Assembly: GCA_964596985.1 (NCBI GenBank)
Contig: CAZQWG010000004.1
Location: 124,001-188,000, forward strand
Direction of reading: 5' to 3'
Length of the DNA: 64,000 nt
From: GCA-020345945 sp964596985
GTDB lineage: Archaea > Thermoproteota > Bathyarchaeia > RBG-16-48-13 > GCA-020345945
The translations under genes were made by a program, and so were the position numbers. The first letter of the stretch is position 1; each line of letters opens with the position of its first letter. Below are positions 18,347 through 27,377 of this stretch, piece by piece. The notes beneath the pieces are model-generated. The model did not search any database, had not been told where the DNA came from, and saw nothing but the letters and a program-made list of their open reading frames with translations.

Positions 18347-18599
18347 TTTTATGGGTTGAACTCTGATGCTAGAAGCATGAGCAACTCCTTCGTCACTGGT
18401 TCCAGTCTGGAGCAGAATTACTCTCGCAAAATCCGGGGACATTTCTTTATATTCGGTCGATCTAAGATCAGTATTGGCTCGGCGAGAGTTTGAAGCCATT
18501 TCTGTCACATCCAGTTCAAGATTCCCCTACTCTGACGTGTACAGATGACTGGTTGTGGACTGGAATAGTTGAAAGACTGCTTGAAAAGGTGTTCGAGAC

Positions 18600-19589
18600 A
18601 TGAAGGCTATAGTTGTCCGTGAGGTTGGAAAGTTCAGTGTAGAGGAAGTCGCAAAGCCAGAGCTTGGACCCGACCAGCTGCTGGTTAAGATCGAGGCGTG
18701 CTCGATATGCAGTTCGACAGACCTCCACATCATTGACGGCACCGATCCGTATGCAGAACTCCCCTGTATCCTAGGCCATGAATCTATAGGTAGAATCGTT
18801 GAGATCGGGAACAGGGTAGACGGGTTCAATGTGGGGGATAGAATCGTCGGGGGTTCGAGCCGAGGCATCCGACCTGATGGACTCCACTCGTGTTATGGGG
18901 CAATGGCTGAGTATGGCGTAGCCAGTCCTCAGAGGGCTCCGAAACTACCCCCTTCTCTCCCAGCCGAAGATGCAGTCTTGGCCTTCCAGGCGGCTGAATG
19001 TATTCATGGAACGAGAATCGTCCAGATTAAACCCACCGATACGGTCGCGATTCTCGGGCAAGGTTCAATAGGTCTGATTTTCACCCAGCTAGTCAGAGAG
19101 AAATGGGCAAAGAAGGTCTTCGTCGTCGACCTGCTCGAATCTAGACTAGAGGTGTCCCGGCACCTAGGGGTCGATCTCACTGTGAATGCCTCCCGGAGAG
19201 ATCCCGTTGAAGAAATCCACACCGCTACTGGCGGAAAAGGAGCAGATGTCGTGATCGAAGCCGCCGGCAAACCAGAAGCATTCAGACAATCCTTCGAGCT
19301 AGTCCGGCCAGGAGGAAAAATCCTCGTGTTCGGATATCACGTGGAACCCATAGACAGCTTTGATGCAATCGAGTTCTACTACCGGGAACCAAAGGTCTTC
19401 GGAGTACGCGGATTCGGTCTCACATCACGTGCGGGTTTGGAGAACCTGGGAGTCGCCATTCGCCTCATATCTGAGAAAAGGCTACAGACAAGGCCGCTGA
19501 TCACCCATATGCTCCCCCTCTCAGAAGCCGAACAAGGTTTCAAACATGTCATAGATAAGTCGGCAATCAAAGTCGTCCTTAAGCCCTAA
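18600..19589 (+). CDS. Medium-chain zinc alcohol/polyol dehydrogenase
   Basis: 329 residues of the zinc-dependent medium-chain dehydrogenase/reductase superfamily. The catalytic zinc motifs are present (EACSICSSTD, GHESIGRI), as is the NAD(P)-binding fold (VAILGQGSIGLIFTQL with an acidic VDLLESR, which favours NAD). The usual structural-zinc loop with four cysteines is absent, so it resembles the sorbitol/threonine-dehydrogenase-like group lacking that site. It stands alone with about 300 nt free of genes upstream. The substrate is not predictable. Confidence 0.82.
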   Translation: MKAIVVREVGKFSVEEVAKPELGPDQLLVKIEACSICSSTDLHIIDGTDPYAELPCILGHESIGRIVEIGNRVDGFNVGDRIVGGSSRGIRPDGLHSCYGAMAEYGVASPQRAPKLPPSLPAEDAVLAFQAAECIHGTRIVQIKPTDTVAILGQGSIGLIFTQLVREKWAKKVFVVDLLESRLEVSRHLGVDLTVNASRRDPVEEIHTATGGKGADVVIEAAGKPEAFRQSFELVRPGGKILVFGYHVEPIDSFDAIEFYYREPKVFGVRGFGLTSRAGLENLGVAIRLISEKRLQTRPLITHMLPLSEAEQGFKHVIDKSAIKVVLKP

Positions 19590-19649
19590 CCTGTTGGCTG
19601 TCTGATGAGGATGAATCTCTAAGACTCAATCCTCAGACAGGGTACTCCT

Positions 19650-20993
19650 TTACCTAGGCTTACCCCATCCTATGGCTGCAAACTCCAACTCCGCTGAAAA
19701 CACCTTTGCATCGTAAACCCTTCTACCGTCTATCAAGATAGGCTGCCTCATTCGAGTCTTGAAGAATCTTGGACTCAATTCCTTGAAAGCATCCCACTCC
19801 GTGACCAAAAGGCAGCAGTCTGCCTGGTCGAGGCATTCGTCAATAGTCTTTGAATACTCTATATCATCGCCTAGTATGGCTCTGGCGTTCTCTGAGGCCT
19901 TTGGGTCGTATGCCGACACTTCCGCTCCCTCCTCTAGCAGCCTATTTATGATCTTGATGCTAGGGGCTTCCCTCATATCATCAGTATCGGGTTTGAAGGA
20001 GAGGCCGAGAATAGCCACGCTTTTTCCCTGCAAAGAACCCAGCTTTTCCTGGGCGAATTCAACCATGCGTTCTGCCTGCCCCCTATTGACCTTGACAACG
20101 GCATCGAGGATTCTCGGTTCATAGCCGAAGTCTCGTGAGAAGGCAATCAGGGCCTTAACGTCCTTTGGGAAACATGATCCTCCCCAGCCGGCGCCTGCTC
20201 TGAGAAAACTTGCGCCGATTCTATGGTCTAGTCCGACTCCCTTGGCAATCTCGGTCACGTCGACTCCTTCAATCTTTTCGCAGACGTTGGCTATCTCATT
20301 GATAAATGAGATTCTGGTCGCCAGCATGCAGTTGTTTGTATATTTCACCATCTCGGCTGATGCCAAGTTCATTCTTAGAATCGGAACTTTGGGGCCGTGG
20401 AACTCCTGAAAGAGCTTCTCAAGAATATCACCTGACTTCTTATCGTATTCGCCGATGACGACCCGATCTGGCTCGATTGTATCGTATATCGCAGTGCCTT
20501 CCCTTAGGAATTCGGGGCTCATGCAAAGACCAAATGCTTCCCCTGCTTTCTTTCCTGAATACTCTTCTACCGCAGGCCTAACCAGGTTCTGGGTTGTCCC
20601 TGGTATGATTGTGCTCTTGGTGACTACTAGATGATAGTCGCCCTTTTTCTTCAAGGCTTTGCCAATTTCAACAGCTGATTGCTCTATGAAAGAAAGGTCT
20701 ACGCTCCCATCGGGTCTACTCGGTGTTCCCACAGTGATGAATGTGATGTCCGAGTCTAGGACTGCTTCCTCTCGTCCGTGAACCGCTTTCAGTCTCCCAC
20801 TCTCAACGGTTCTACTCAGCATCTCTTCGAGTTGAGGCTCGTAGAAGGGCGGTGTGCCTTTATTGATCATAGACACTTTTTCTTTGTCGTGGGTCGAGGC
20901 GATAGCCTGATAGCCCTTGTCTGCAAAACAGACCGCGGTACAGAGACCGACATATCCCGTACCTACAACGGATATTTTCGTCTTACTGCTCAT
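19650..20993 (-). CDS. UDP-glucose/UDP-ManNAc-type 6-dehydrogenase
   Basis: 447 residues of the UDP-sugar dehydrogenase family, which oxidises a UDP-sugar C6 alcohol to a carboxylate with two NAD+. The N-terminal Rossmann motif VVGTGYVGLCTAVCFADKG, the ITVGTPSRPDG segment, the central SAEMVKYTNNCML helix and the catalytic cysteine in GGSCFPKD are all present; the C-terminal domain has LGLSFKPDTDDMREAPS. UDP-glucose is the commonest substrate for this length and motif set. The product would feed surface glycan or S-layer N-glycan synthesis. It converges on the upstream dehydrogenase and has no other sugar gene beside it. Confidence 0.9.
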   Translation of the reverse strand: MSSKTKISVVGTGYVGLCTAVCFADKGYQAIASTHDKEKVSMINKGTPPFYEPQLEEMLSRTVESGRLKAVHGREEAVLDSDITFITVGTPSRPDGSVDLSFIEQSAVEIGKALKKKGDYHLVVTKSTIIPGTTQNLVRPAVEEYSGKKAGEAFGLCMSPEFLREGTAIYDTIEPDRVVIGEYDKKSGDILEKLFQEFHGPKVPILRMNLASAEMVKYTNNCMLATRISFINEIANVCEKIEGVDVTEIAKGVGLDHRIGASFLRAGAGWGGSCFPKDVKALIAFSRDFGYEPRILDAVVKVNRGQAERMVEFAQEKLGSLQGKSVAILGLSFKPDTDDMREAPSIKIINRLLEEGAEVSAYDPKASENARAILGDDIEYSKTIDECLDQADCCLLVTEWDAFKELSPRFFKTRMRQPILIDGRRVYDAKVFSAELEFAAIGWGKPR

Positions 20994-21161
20994 CGTCTCT
21001 CAACACTAAGAATTGAACGGTCAGTATTCTCCTTCAACTGATTCAAAAGCTTTCAGATGATCCGAGCCGACCAGAACCTCTTGGGCTGAAACGTATGTTT
21101 ATGAGAGAGAGGATGAATGGAAGGTGTCTCTCTGTACTTTGAATCGACAGCGGTGGATAGA

Positions 21162-21740
21162 CTATTTGCAGCTGATTACTCTCTGTTCTGTTATGATTTT
21201 GTGAACTGGGATGTCGTACTTCTCGATCGGTATTTCGTTCACGATTTGGAACTCAAATGCAAGGCCGATTGTCTTGGTTTCCGTGTTTAGCGAGGAGAGG
21301 AATCTATCGTAGTACCCGAAGCCATAGCCTAGCCGGTATCCTTTCAAGTTAAAAACTACTCCTGGAACAGTGACCAAGTCGGTCTGATTGGGGGGCATGA
21401 TTCTTATATACTCGCTCTTCGGTTCGGGTATACCGAAGGTTCCCGGACCCAATTCTGCATCGTAGTCTCTAAGCTCAGAGAAGACAAGTTTCCTATTGTC
21501 TTTGTCTGTTATTGGAATAAGGACCCTTTTTCCGGCTTTCAGGGAATCCTTAATCATATTCTCTGTTTCTACTTCTCCATCGCTCTTCTTCGCAGCATAG
21601 AAAGTGATTGTCTGTCCGTCTATGAACTCTCGTAGAGAGAACAGTCTCGTCTTTATTTCTCTACTCTTCTTCTCTACGAGTTCTCTGGGTTGTTGTCTCC
21701 TCGCTTGTCTTATCTGTTCCCTCAATTCTCTCCTAGTCAC
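21162..21740 (-). CDS. 5-formyltetrahydrofolate cyclo-ligase
   Basis: 192 residues of the 5-FTHF cyclo-ligase (MTHFS) family, which makes 5,10-methenyl-THF from 5-formyl-THF with ATP. Motifs: the ATP-binding TRRELREQIRQARR start, a basic-acidic KSDGEVETENM segment, VPGVVFNLKGYRLGYGFGYYDRFL and a C-terminal LAFEFQIV. The start GTG overlaps the folD stop by 4 nt (GTGA), so the two are one unit. The pairing with FolD means both act on the same one-carbon folate pool and indicates a folate-type pterin cofactor in this archaeon. Confidence 0.9.
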   Translation of the reverse strand: MTRRELREQIRQARRQQPRELVEKKSREIKTRLFSLREFIDGQTITFYAAKKSDGEVETENMIKDSLKAGKRVLIPITDKDNRKLVFSELRDYDAELGPGTFGIPEPKSEYIRIMPPNQTDLVTVPGVVFNLKGYRLGYGFGYYDRFLSSLNTETKTIGLAFEFQIVNEIPIEKYDIPVHKIITEQRVISCK

Positions 21741-22741
21741 GGTTCGAGAAGCTCCCTCATACCGTATTCTAGTTGCCGTCCGGTTTGCAGTCCCGTTGCG
21801 ATTAAAGTGTTGTAGAGTAACATTGTGATGGTCATGGGTCCGACTCCTCCGGGATTTGGCGTCACATGACCCGCTTTCTTAATAACGCTCTCAAAATCAA
21901 GGTCGCCGTAGACTTTACCATCGATTTTTGTTATTCCAACGTCGAAGACTGTCGAGCCCCTCTTAATCATATTCCCTGTGATAACGAATCCTTCCCTCTC
22001 TGATGTCTTACCCTTTGAAATCGTCTCTGTCTTTTCTCTTGTTTCGGGGGGTTGTCTCTGTCCTACTGCGGATATCAGTATGTCCGCGTCTCTAGAGTAT
22101 TTCTCCAGATTGGAGGTCTTTGAATGACAGGTTGTAACAGTGGCATCAGCATTTAGCAACAGAATGTCTGTATCGAAGAGTAGCATCTGAGCTGGTTCTA
22201 CTCTCGATATCAAGAGGTTCAGAGGTTTACCTACCAATGTGCTTCTATTGATTATTACGGCATGTTTCCCTTCTATGGGGATCCTGTAGCGAGAGAGCAT
22301 CACCATTATCCCCATGGGCGTACAAGGTGCCAGTTTATGTCTCTTGTAGGAGATGTTGCCCAAGTTCATGGGGTGTAAGCCGTCTACGTCCTTATCGGGG
22401 TCGATAGTGCTTGTAACGCTATAGCTATCGATATGCTTCGGTAAAGGCATCTGCACTAGGATTCCATGTACGTCACGATTGTCGTTCAATTCTTCTATAA
22501 GTTCCAGCAATTTCTTTTGCTTTGTTTCTGTCGGGAGATGATAATTTTCTGATTTGATTCCGACTTCTTCGCAGCTCTTGTGCTTTAGTCTTAGGTAGAG
22601 TTTTGAAGCTGGATCATCGCCTATCAGCACTGTTGCTAGGCAAGGCAAGATCTGTTCTTTCCTAAATTGAGCTGTTTCTTCCGATATCTTCTTGCGAATC
22701 TCTTCCGAGAGCTTTCTTCCATCAATAATTGTGGCTGTCAT
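21737..22741 (-). CDS. folD: FolD, methylene-THF dehydrogenase/cyclohydrolase, with two inserts
   Basis: 334 residues against the usual 280-300. FolD interconverts 5,10-methylene-, methenyl- and 10-formyl-THF. Seen: ATVLIGDDPASKLYLRLKHKSC with the catalytic lysine, VQMPLPKH, PDKDVDGLHPMN, PCTPMG, STLVGKP and the end motif TPNPGGVGPMT. Two stretches exceed the family: about 17 residues between VGKPLNLLI and the NADATVTTCHSKT strand, and about 20 residues around PETREKTETISKGKTSERE. The first lies near the dinucleotide site and could alter NAD/NADP use (inference). The promoter carries a 33-bp block shared with the 26185 gene. Confidence 0.9.
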   Translation of the reverse strand: MTATIIDGRKLSEEIRKKISEETAQFRKEQILPCLATVLIGDDPASKLYLRLKHKSCEEVGIKSENYHLPTETKQKKLLELIEELNDNRDVHGILVQMPLPKHIDSYSVTSTIDPDKDVDGLHPMNLGNISYKRHKLAPCTPMGIMVMLSRYRIPIEGKHAVIINRSTLVGKPLNLLISRVEPAQMLLFDTDILLLNADATVTTCHSKTSNLEKYSRDADILISAVGQRQPPETREKTETISKGKTSEREGFVITGNMIKRGSTVFDVGITKIDGKVYGDLDFESVIKKAGHVTPNPGGVGPMTITMLLYNTLIATGLQTGRQLEYGMRELLEP

Positions 22742-22801
22742 CCGACCACTCGTCCAGGAAACGTTACCCTGCTCTTCTGGTCGCTATTCTAGTTAAGCAT
22801 A

Positions 22802-22834
22802 CTAATAAAAATTGCATGCATGTTTCTGTGAAAT
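22802..22834 (-). promoter_or_regulatory. Shared 33-bp promoter block upstream of folD
   Basis: On the minus strand this reads ATTTCACAGAAACATG, four variable bases, CAATTTTTATTAG, ending 60 nt before the folD start. The same two blocks, same spacing and same orientation occur at 26096-26128 before the 26185 gene (29 of 33 bases identical). The second block looks like an archaeal TATA region; the first holds a TTTC-ACA-GAAA dyad. The rest of 22742-23285 shows nothing recognisable. Confidence 0.75.
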
Positions 22835-23285
22835 GCACAAGAAAACGTCAATCAAGGGGGAGTAACGGATCCGGGTCTTCATCCATTCGATACGCGGGCA
22901 TCCAAGATTAGAGGCTACCTGTAAATCTTCGGTTTAGCATATGGAGTGCCAAGTGATTTGTAGATAGATCTAAGGATCGACCGGACCCATACACGTCAAT
23001 CATGCTGACCTCAACCCAAGATGCATTTTCACACATCGGGCAATCTGGGCAAGGATGTATCCATGTCCATTACGCCTGATCAATCAACACGGAGAAGGCT
23101 TAAACAAGACGCTTACTACTTACTATTAAGTGAAGGAAACCAGCATCCCTATAGGGCTCACATAAATCGTCCAACGGAACCTCCGAAAATATGTGTATTC
23201 ATCCGGACAGCGCCACACATATAGACTTCATCGTGTCTATAATGCTGAACTAGCGGCCGTGTCATCCTGTCTTCCTTGGTTAGAC

Positions 23286-23750
23286 ATGAGTATCAAGGTC
23301 TGGATAGCCGTAGTACTGGTCGTTGCAATTGGCGTTAGCGGCTTCTGGTACCTCAGCCAACAACCGATGGTAGAAGTCAAATATCTCGCCCTTGGATCGA
23401 ACACCATCCTTGAGAAACAGAGCGGTACTCTCAGCTTCAGAGTCGAAAGCAACTGGAACCTACCTGACGGGGCATATGATGTCGAGCTTAAGATCGAAGC
23501 CCCCGAACTATTATCGTTCTATGTTGCCGGGGTTGGGGAATTGAGGAAATCGGGAAGTGTTTGGTATCTCCCGCTAGGTAAACTGGCGAAACCGTTCAAT
23601 ATGCCTGTTGCCCTTATGGTCAGAGCTGGACAACTCCCCAATATGACTTCTTCCGTGACGAACACCATAATAATTAAGATCTATCTCGGCGGCCAACTTC
23701 GAAACGCAAAAACAATCGACCTGGCGGTCACCAAGGCGAAGGCCCTCTAA
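23286..23750 (+). CDS. Membrane-anchored extracytoplasmic protein, unrecognised
   Basis: 154 residues from the ATG at 23286; the frame stays open for 31 further codons upstream but these look non-coding. One N-terminal membrane helix (VWIAVVLVVAIGVSGFWYL) is followed by an outward domain predicted as mostly beta, with SGTLSFRVESNW and ELKIEAPELLSFYV, like an immunoglobulin-type fold. Not recognised. It converges on argS with about 50 nt between and has no obvious functional partner. Confidence 0.65.
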   Translation: MSIKVWIAVVLVVAIGVSGFWYLSQQPMVEVKYLALGSNTILEKQSGTLSFRVESNWNLPDGAYDVELKIEAPELLSFYVAGVGELRKSGSVWYLPLGKLAKPFNMPVALMVRAGQLPNMTSSVTNTIIIKIYLGGQLRNAKTIDLAVTKAKAL

Positions 23751-23801
23751 CAGGTGTCTGAGAACACAGCAAAAAGTGATATGATTTTCCTAGTGTTGAT
23801 A

Positions 23802-25823
23802 CTACATTCTGGAAGGAGCATCGATCCCTAACAAGCGTAGGGAGTTTGCCAGCGTGGTCCGGACCGAGTCTACTAGGCAAAGTCGGGTGGAACGGAGTTC
23901 TCTTGGAGAAGATTTGAGAACGGGTACAGAAGCATAGAAGGAATTGAATTCTTTAGCAAGGCTGTTGGCGTACTCCGAGATCAATCGAGGCCTGAGTGTT
24001 TCAGCTGCCTCCACAAATACGTCTGGAAAACAAGAAAGACTGAGTATCAGACTTTTCTCCGAAGGAGCCGTCATTAATTCGCCTTTGGGTTCCCCTTCGG
24101 TCTCCGTAGACTTCTCGAGGATGTTGCAGGCCCTGACATGAGCGTATTGGATGAATGGCGCACTATTCTGCTCAAAGTCCAAGGCCCTTCCCCAAACGAA
24201 GGTTACTTTCTTCCTAGACTCAACAGAGAGGAGAGCAAACTTCACAGCTCCTAACCCGACCTCGCGTGCGATTCTTATCTTTTCTCCCTCAGGGAGAGAG
24301 GGATTCCGAATTGAGACTTCGTTGAGTGCTCTTCTTTGAGATTCTGCCAGTACCTCATCTAGAGTGATGTATTGACCTCTTCTCCCAGACATACGATATC
24401 CGGGAAGATCTACTAGACCGACGGGGAAGTGAATTTGATTCTCAGCCATCCAACGGAGGCCCAGTACACATAGGGCAGCCCTTAACTGGAGCTGTAAGAC
24501 TGTCTGTTCGGTGCCTATGACGTTGATGACTCTCTCCGCCTGTCCAAACTTCCTGATGCTGTAGGCGATGTCCTTAGTGGTGTAAAGCGATGTCCCATCT
24601 GATCGTGAAAGGGTGAGTGGGGGAACAGTTTCTCCGGTACGAATTCCTAGGACCTCAGCTAGGTCTAGCTCTTCGATTGCCCTTTGAGCGTCGAACTCAA
24701 GCGCTCCATCTACTTTCTGTGTAAAGTCGGTTTCCTCAAGCTGCTTCAAGACTCTTGATACTGAGCCATCCCAGACGAGTTCGCTCTCCCAGTCCCAATT
24801 GTCAAATAGGACTCCGAGGCTTCTCAATGTGGCTTTAAATCCCTTTAGGCACTCTCCAGTTACTTTACGGAACAGTTTCTTTGTTCCCTCATCCATCGCT
24901 TCGTACTTCGACATCAACTCTTCTATACGCGAGTCCGGGTTCGGTTCGAGAACGATTTTTTCTTCTAGTTTTTTAAAGAATTCTGGATATTTCTGACGAA
25001 GATCTTCTGCTACTGACTCCCATTCCTTCAGCTCGTTCTCTAGTCTATCTTTTTCCTCGACAACGGTTTCCTGGAGAGTGAATTCACCTATCTGTTTCCG
25101 TGTCGTTTGCAGTTTGGTAAGGCATGAGGTTATTGCGTAGATCTGACCTATGTAGTGATCAGGCTTCACCTCCTTTGGTGGGGGATGTTTCTCTAGCATT
25201 TGGTATCCGTAGGCCACAGTGGCAATCTGTCTTCCGGTGTCGTCTACATAGAAGTGCGTGGATACATTATGACCTCTTGCGTTGAGGATTCTTGCCACTG
25301 AGTCGCCGAGAACAGGATTTCTGGCGGTTCCGATATGAAGAGGGTGCGCCGGATTGGCGCTTGTGTGTTCAACTATAATCCTCACAGGAGTATCAACCTG
25401 GATCATCCCGTAGTGTTCTCGAAGAGCCTGCACAGAATCGAGTGTGATGTCTCCAAGTCGAGCATAGTTGACCCTGAAATTGAGGTATCCTCCTCCAGCC
25501 ACATCGACAGATGCAATAAGATTTCTCTCGAAGTCTTTGGCTCCATTCTTTACCATGAGAGAGAGCTTATTCGGCTTTTTTGATGCAGTCTTGGAGAGCT
25601 CAAAACAGATAGGGGTAGATAACTCTCCGTGAATCGGGGATGGGGGTTTAGAAAGCGGTATCGCTTGGGGCTTAGGTAGATGCAAACCTATATTGTGGAG
25701 ACCTTCAAGGACGAGACTCTCACACTCCTTTCTGAATTGCTCAAACGGGTTCTCGACCAGCCCTCTCTCACCTTTGGCAGGGATTTTATCAGGGAAACTC
25801 CGTTTTCGTCGTCTTGAATTCAA
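23802..25823 (-). CDS. argS: Arginyl-tRNA synthetase, HIGH motif reads HIGT
   Basis: 673 residues, full length for ArgRS. An N-terminal Add1-type domain recognises the tRNA elbow. The catalytic Rossmann fold has EHTSANPAHPLHIGTARN near residue 150, so the last His of the class I HIGH signature is Thr. The second signature region reads PGYRMSGRRGQYITLDEVL, without a canonical KMSK lysine, as in many ArgRS. The C-terminal anticodon-binding DALR domain ends in a Met (ending APSRM), typical for ArgRS. A Lys/Arg-rich N-terminal stretch of about 25 residues precedes the conserved part. A tRNA-Arg gene lies at 33801. Confidence 0.92.
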   Translation of the reverse strand: MNSRRRKRSFPDKIPAKGERGLVENPFEQFRKECESLVLEGLHNIGLHLPKPQAIPLSKPPSPIHGELSTPICFELSKTASKKPNKLSLMVKNGAKDFERNLIASVDVAGGGYLNFRVNYARLGDITLDSVQALREHYGMIQVDTPVRIIVEHTSANPAHPLHIGTARNPVLGDSVARILNARGHNVSTHFYVDDTGRQIATVAYGYQMLEKHPPPKEVKPDHYIGQIYAITSCLTKLQTTRKQIGEFTLQETVVEEKDRLENELKEWESVAEDLRQKYPEFFKKLEEKIVLEPNPDSRIEELMSKYEAMDEGTKKLFRKVTGECLKGFKATLRSLGVLFDNWDWESELVWDGSVSRVLKQLEETDFTQKVDGALEFDAQRAIEELDLAEVLGIRTGETVPPLTLSRSDGTSLYTTKDIAYSIRKFGQAERVINVIGTEQTVLQLQLRAALCVLGLRWMAENQIHFPVGLVDLPGYRMSGRRGQYITLDEVLAESQRRALNEVSIRNPSLPEGEKIRIAREVGLGAVKFALLSVESRKKVTFVWGRALDFEQNSAPFIQYAHVRACNILEKSTETEGEPKGELMTAPSEKSLILSLSCFPDVFVEAAETLRPRLISEYANSLAKEFNSFYASVPVLKSSPRELRSTRLCLVDSVRTTLANSLRLLGIDAPSRM

Positions 25824-26095
25824 ACCAAAGGAAACTCCAAACCAGTAGACTCACGGCAGAAACTCAACAGTCCAATATCATGTTCTTGAGAATCAAATCA
25901 TGTACATGTTAGTTCGGAGAAGCATGTCCCAGTTGTTTTTAAGGAGCATAGCTGCAGCTGAGCCGTCGCTGAAGAACCGTGATGAGATCTACCATAAAAG
26001 AATAACTAGATAGATAGGAGCTACGGGAACTTATGCTACGACATCGTGGATACACTCGGATTTGTTACTTCACCTCAATTGACATTTCCTTGCAT

Positions 26096-26128
26096 ATTTC
26101 ACAGAAACATGTAGACAATTTTTATTAG
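26096..26128 (+). promoter_or_regulatory. Shared 33-bp promoter block upstream of the 26185 dehydrogenase gene
   Basis: Reads ATTTCACAGAAACATG, then TAGA, then CAATTTTTATTAG, 56 nt before the ATG. It matches the folD promoter block in sequence, spacing and orientation. The rest of 25824-26184 contains no recognised gene or RNA. Confidence 0.75.
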
Positions 26129-26184
26129 CATCTGGCATAAAAATATGTCATTTTTACTAGAATCATCGAGAAGGGTCGGTTCGA

Positions 26185-27270
26185 ATGGCTGAGACTGTAT
26201 ATCTGACTGTTGACATACTGAGGAATTTTATGAAGGACGTTTTTGTCGGGCTGGGTGTTTGTGAAGAAGATGCCACTATTTGCGCTGATGTTCTAATCGC
26301 ATCAGATCTTCGTGGAATAAATAGTCACGGCGTCCAGAGATTAAAGCTCTACTATGACCGTGTCAAGGCAGGTATTCAATCACCTATAACCGATATTACA
26401 ATTGTCAGAGAGACCCAGACAACCGCTAGACTGGATGCTGGTCACGGAATGGGTCATGTTGCAGCTTATCGTGCCATGGAGATGGCTATCAAGAAAGCGA
26501 AGGAGTATGGGACTGGTGCCGTCAGTGTCGGTAATTCCACTCATTTCGGTATTGCTGGATACTATCCACTTATGGCTATCAAAAAGGAAATGATCGGAAT
26601 TGCGATGACCAATGCCCGGCCAGCTATTGCACCAACTTTCGGCGCAGAGAACATGATGGGAACAAACCCTCTAACAATCGGTATTCCAACCGATGAGGAA
26701 TTTCCCTTCTTGATAGATTGTGCTACTTCCATCTCGCAGAGGGGAAGAATAGAAGTCTTGTCCAGAACCAATTCGCCGGCTCCAGCCGGATGGGTCATCA
26801 ATGCTGAAGGGGAGCCGATGGTTGATAGCGTTGAGATCCTTGGTGCTTTATCAAAAGGAACAGCTGCTTTTCTGCCTCTTGGCGGGGCTGGAGAAGTTTC
26901 TGGGGGGCACAAAGGCTATGGATACGCTGCAGCAGTTGAGATCCTCTCCGCAGCCTTTTGGGGAGGACCATTCATGAAGGATCTAACCCTTGACAAGGGC
27001 TCCAGACTTGGCCACTTCCTTATGGCTATAGATGTGGCGAGCTTCATCGAAGCAGAGACGTTCAAGAAAGTAGCTGGAAGCATCTGCAGAGCCCTACGAT
27101 CCTCAAGAAAAGCACCGGGTCAACATCGGATCTATACTGCCGGGGAGAAGGAGTATGAAATGGAACAGAAACGTCGAAGGGAAGGAATTCCGATAGGTAG
27201 AAGCATTCAACAGGATATCCTAGCAATGCAAGAGGAACTAGGACTGGGTCAGTATGCCTTCGAATTCTAG
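26185..27270 (+). CDS. Malate/L-lactate dehydrogenase family (LDH2/MDH2) oxidoreductase
   Basis: 361 residues of the LDH2/MDH2 superfamily (malate, L-sulfolactate, ureidoglycolate and delta-1-piperideine-2-carboxylate reductases), NAD(P)-dependent and unrelated to classical LDH. Typical motifs: DLRGINSHGVQRL near residue 45, DAGHGMGHVAA, VGNSTHFGIAGYY, MGTNPLTIGIPT and the C-terminal GGHKGYGYAAAVEILS. The exact 2-hydroxy or 2-oxo acid is not predictable. About 100 nt separate it from the three-gene oxidoreductase operon downstream, so they may be functionally linked. The promoter block shared with folD hints at one-carbon or amino-acid-related control. Confidence 0.87.
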   Translation: MAETVYLTVDILRNFMKDVFVGLGVCEEDATICADVLIASDLRGINSHGVQRLKLYYDRVKAGIQSPITDITIVRETQTTARLDAGHGMGHVAAYRAMEMAIKKAKEYGTGAVSVGNSTHFGIAGYYPLMAIKKEMIGIAMTNARPAIAPTFGAENMMGTNPLTIGIPTDEEFPFLIDCATSISQRGRIEVLSRTNSPAPAGWVINAEGEPMVDSVEILGALSKGTAAFLPLGGAGEVSGGHKGYGYAAAVEILSAAFWGGPFMKDLTLDKGSRLGHFLMAIDVASFIEAETFKKVAGSICRALRSSRKAPGQHRIYTAGEKEYEMEQKRRREGIPIGRSIQQDILAMQEELGLGQYAFEF

Positions 27271-27377
27271 CCAGAAGAACGGCGGGCTAACGATTATTCG
27301 CCTGAGAAACACGGATATACAGATACTGAAGTGAACTAACCTCACCGTATAAGGCATGTACAAGATGTGTTCCACCA

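Noticed and set aside
25957..25985. CTGA and GTGATGA resembling C/D box RNA
   Set aside because: Only one C-like and one D-like box; no second pair at proper spacing.
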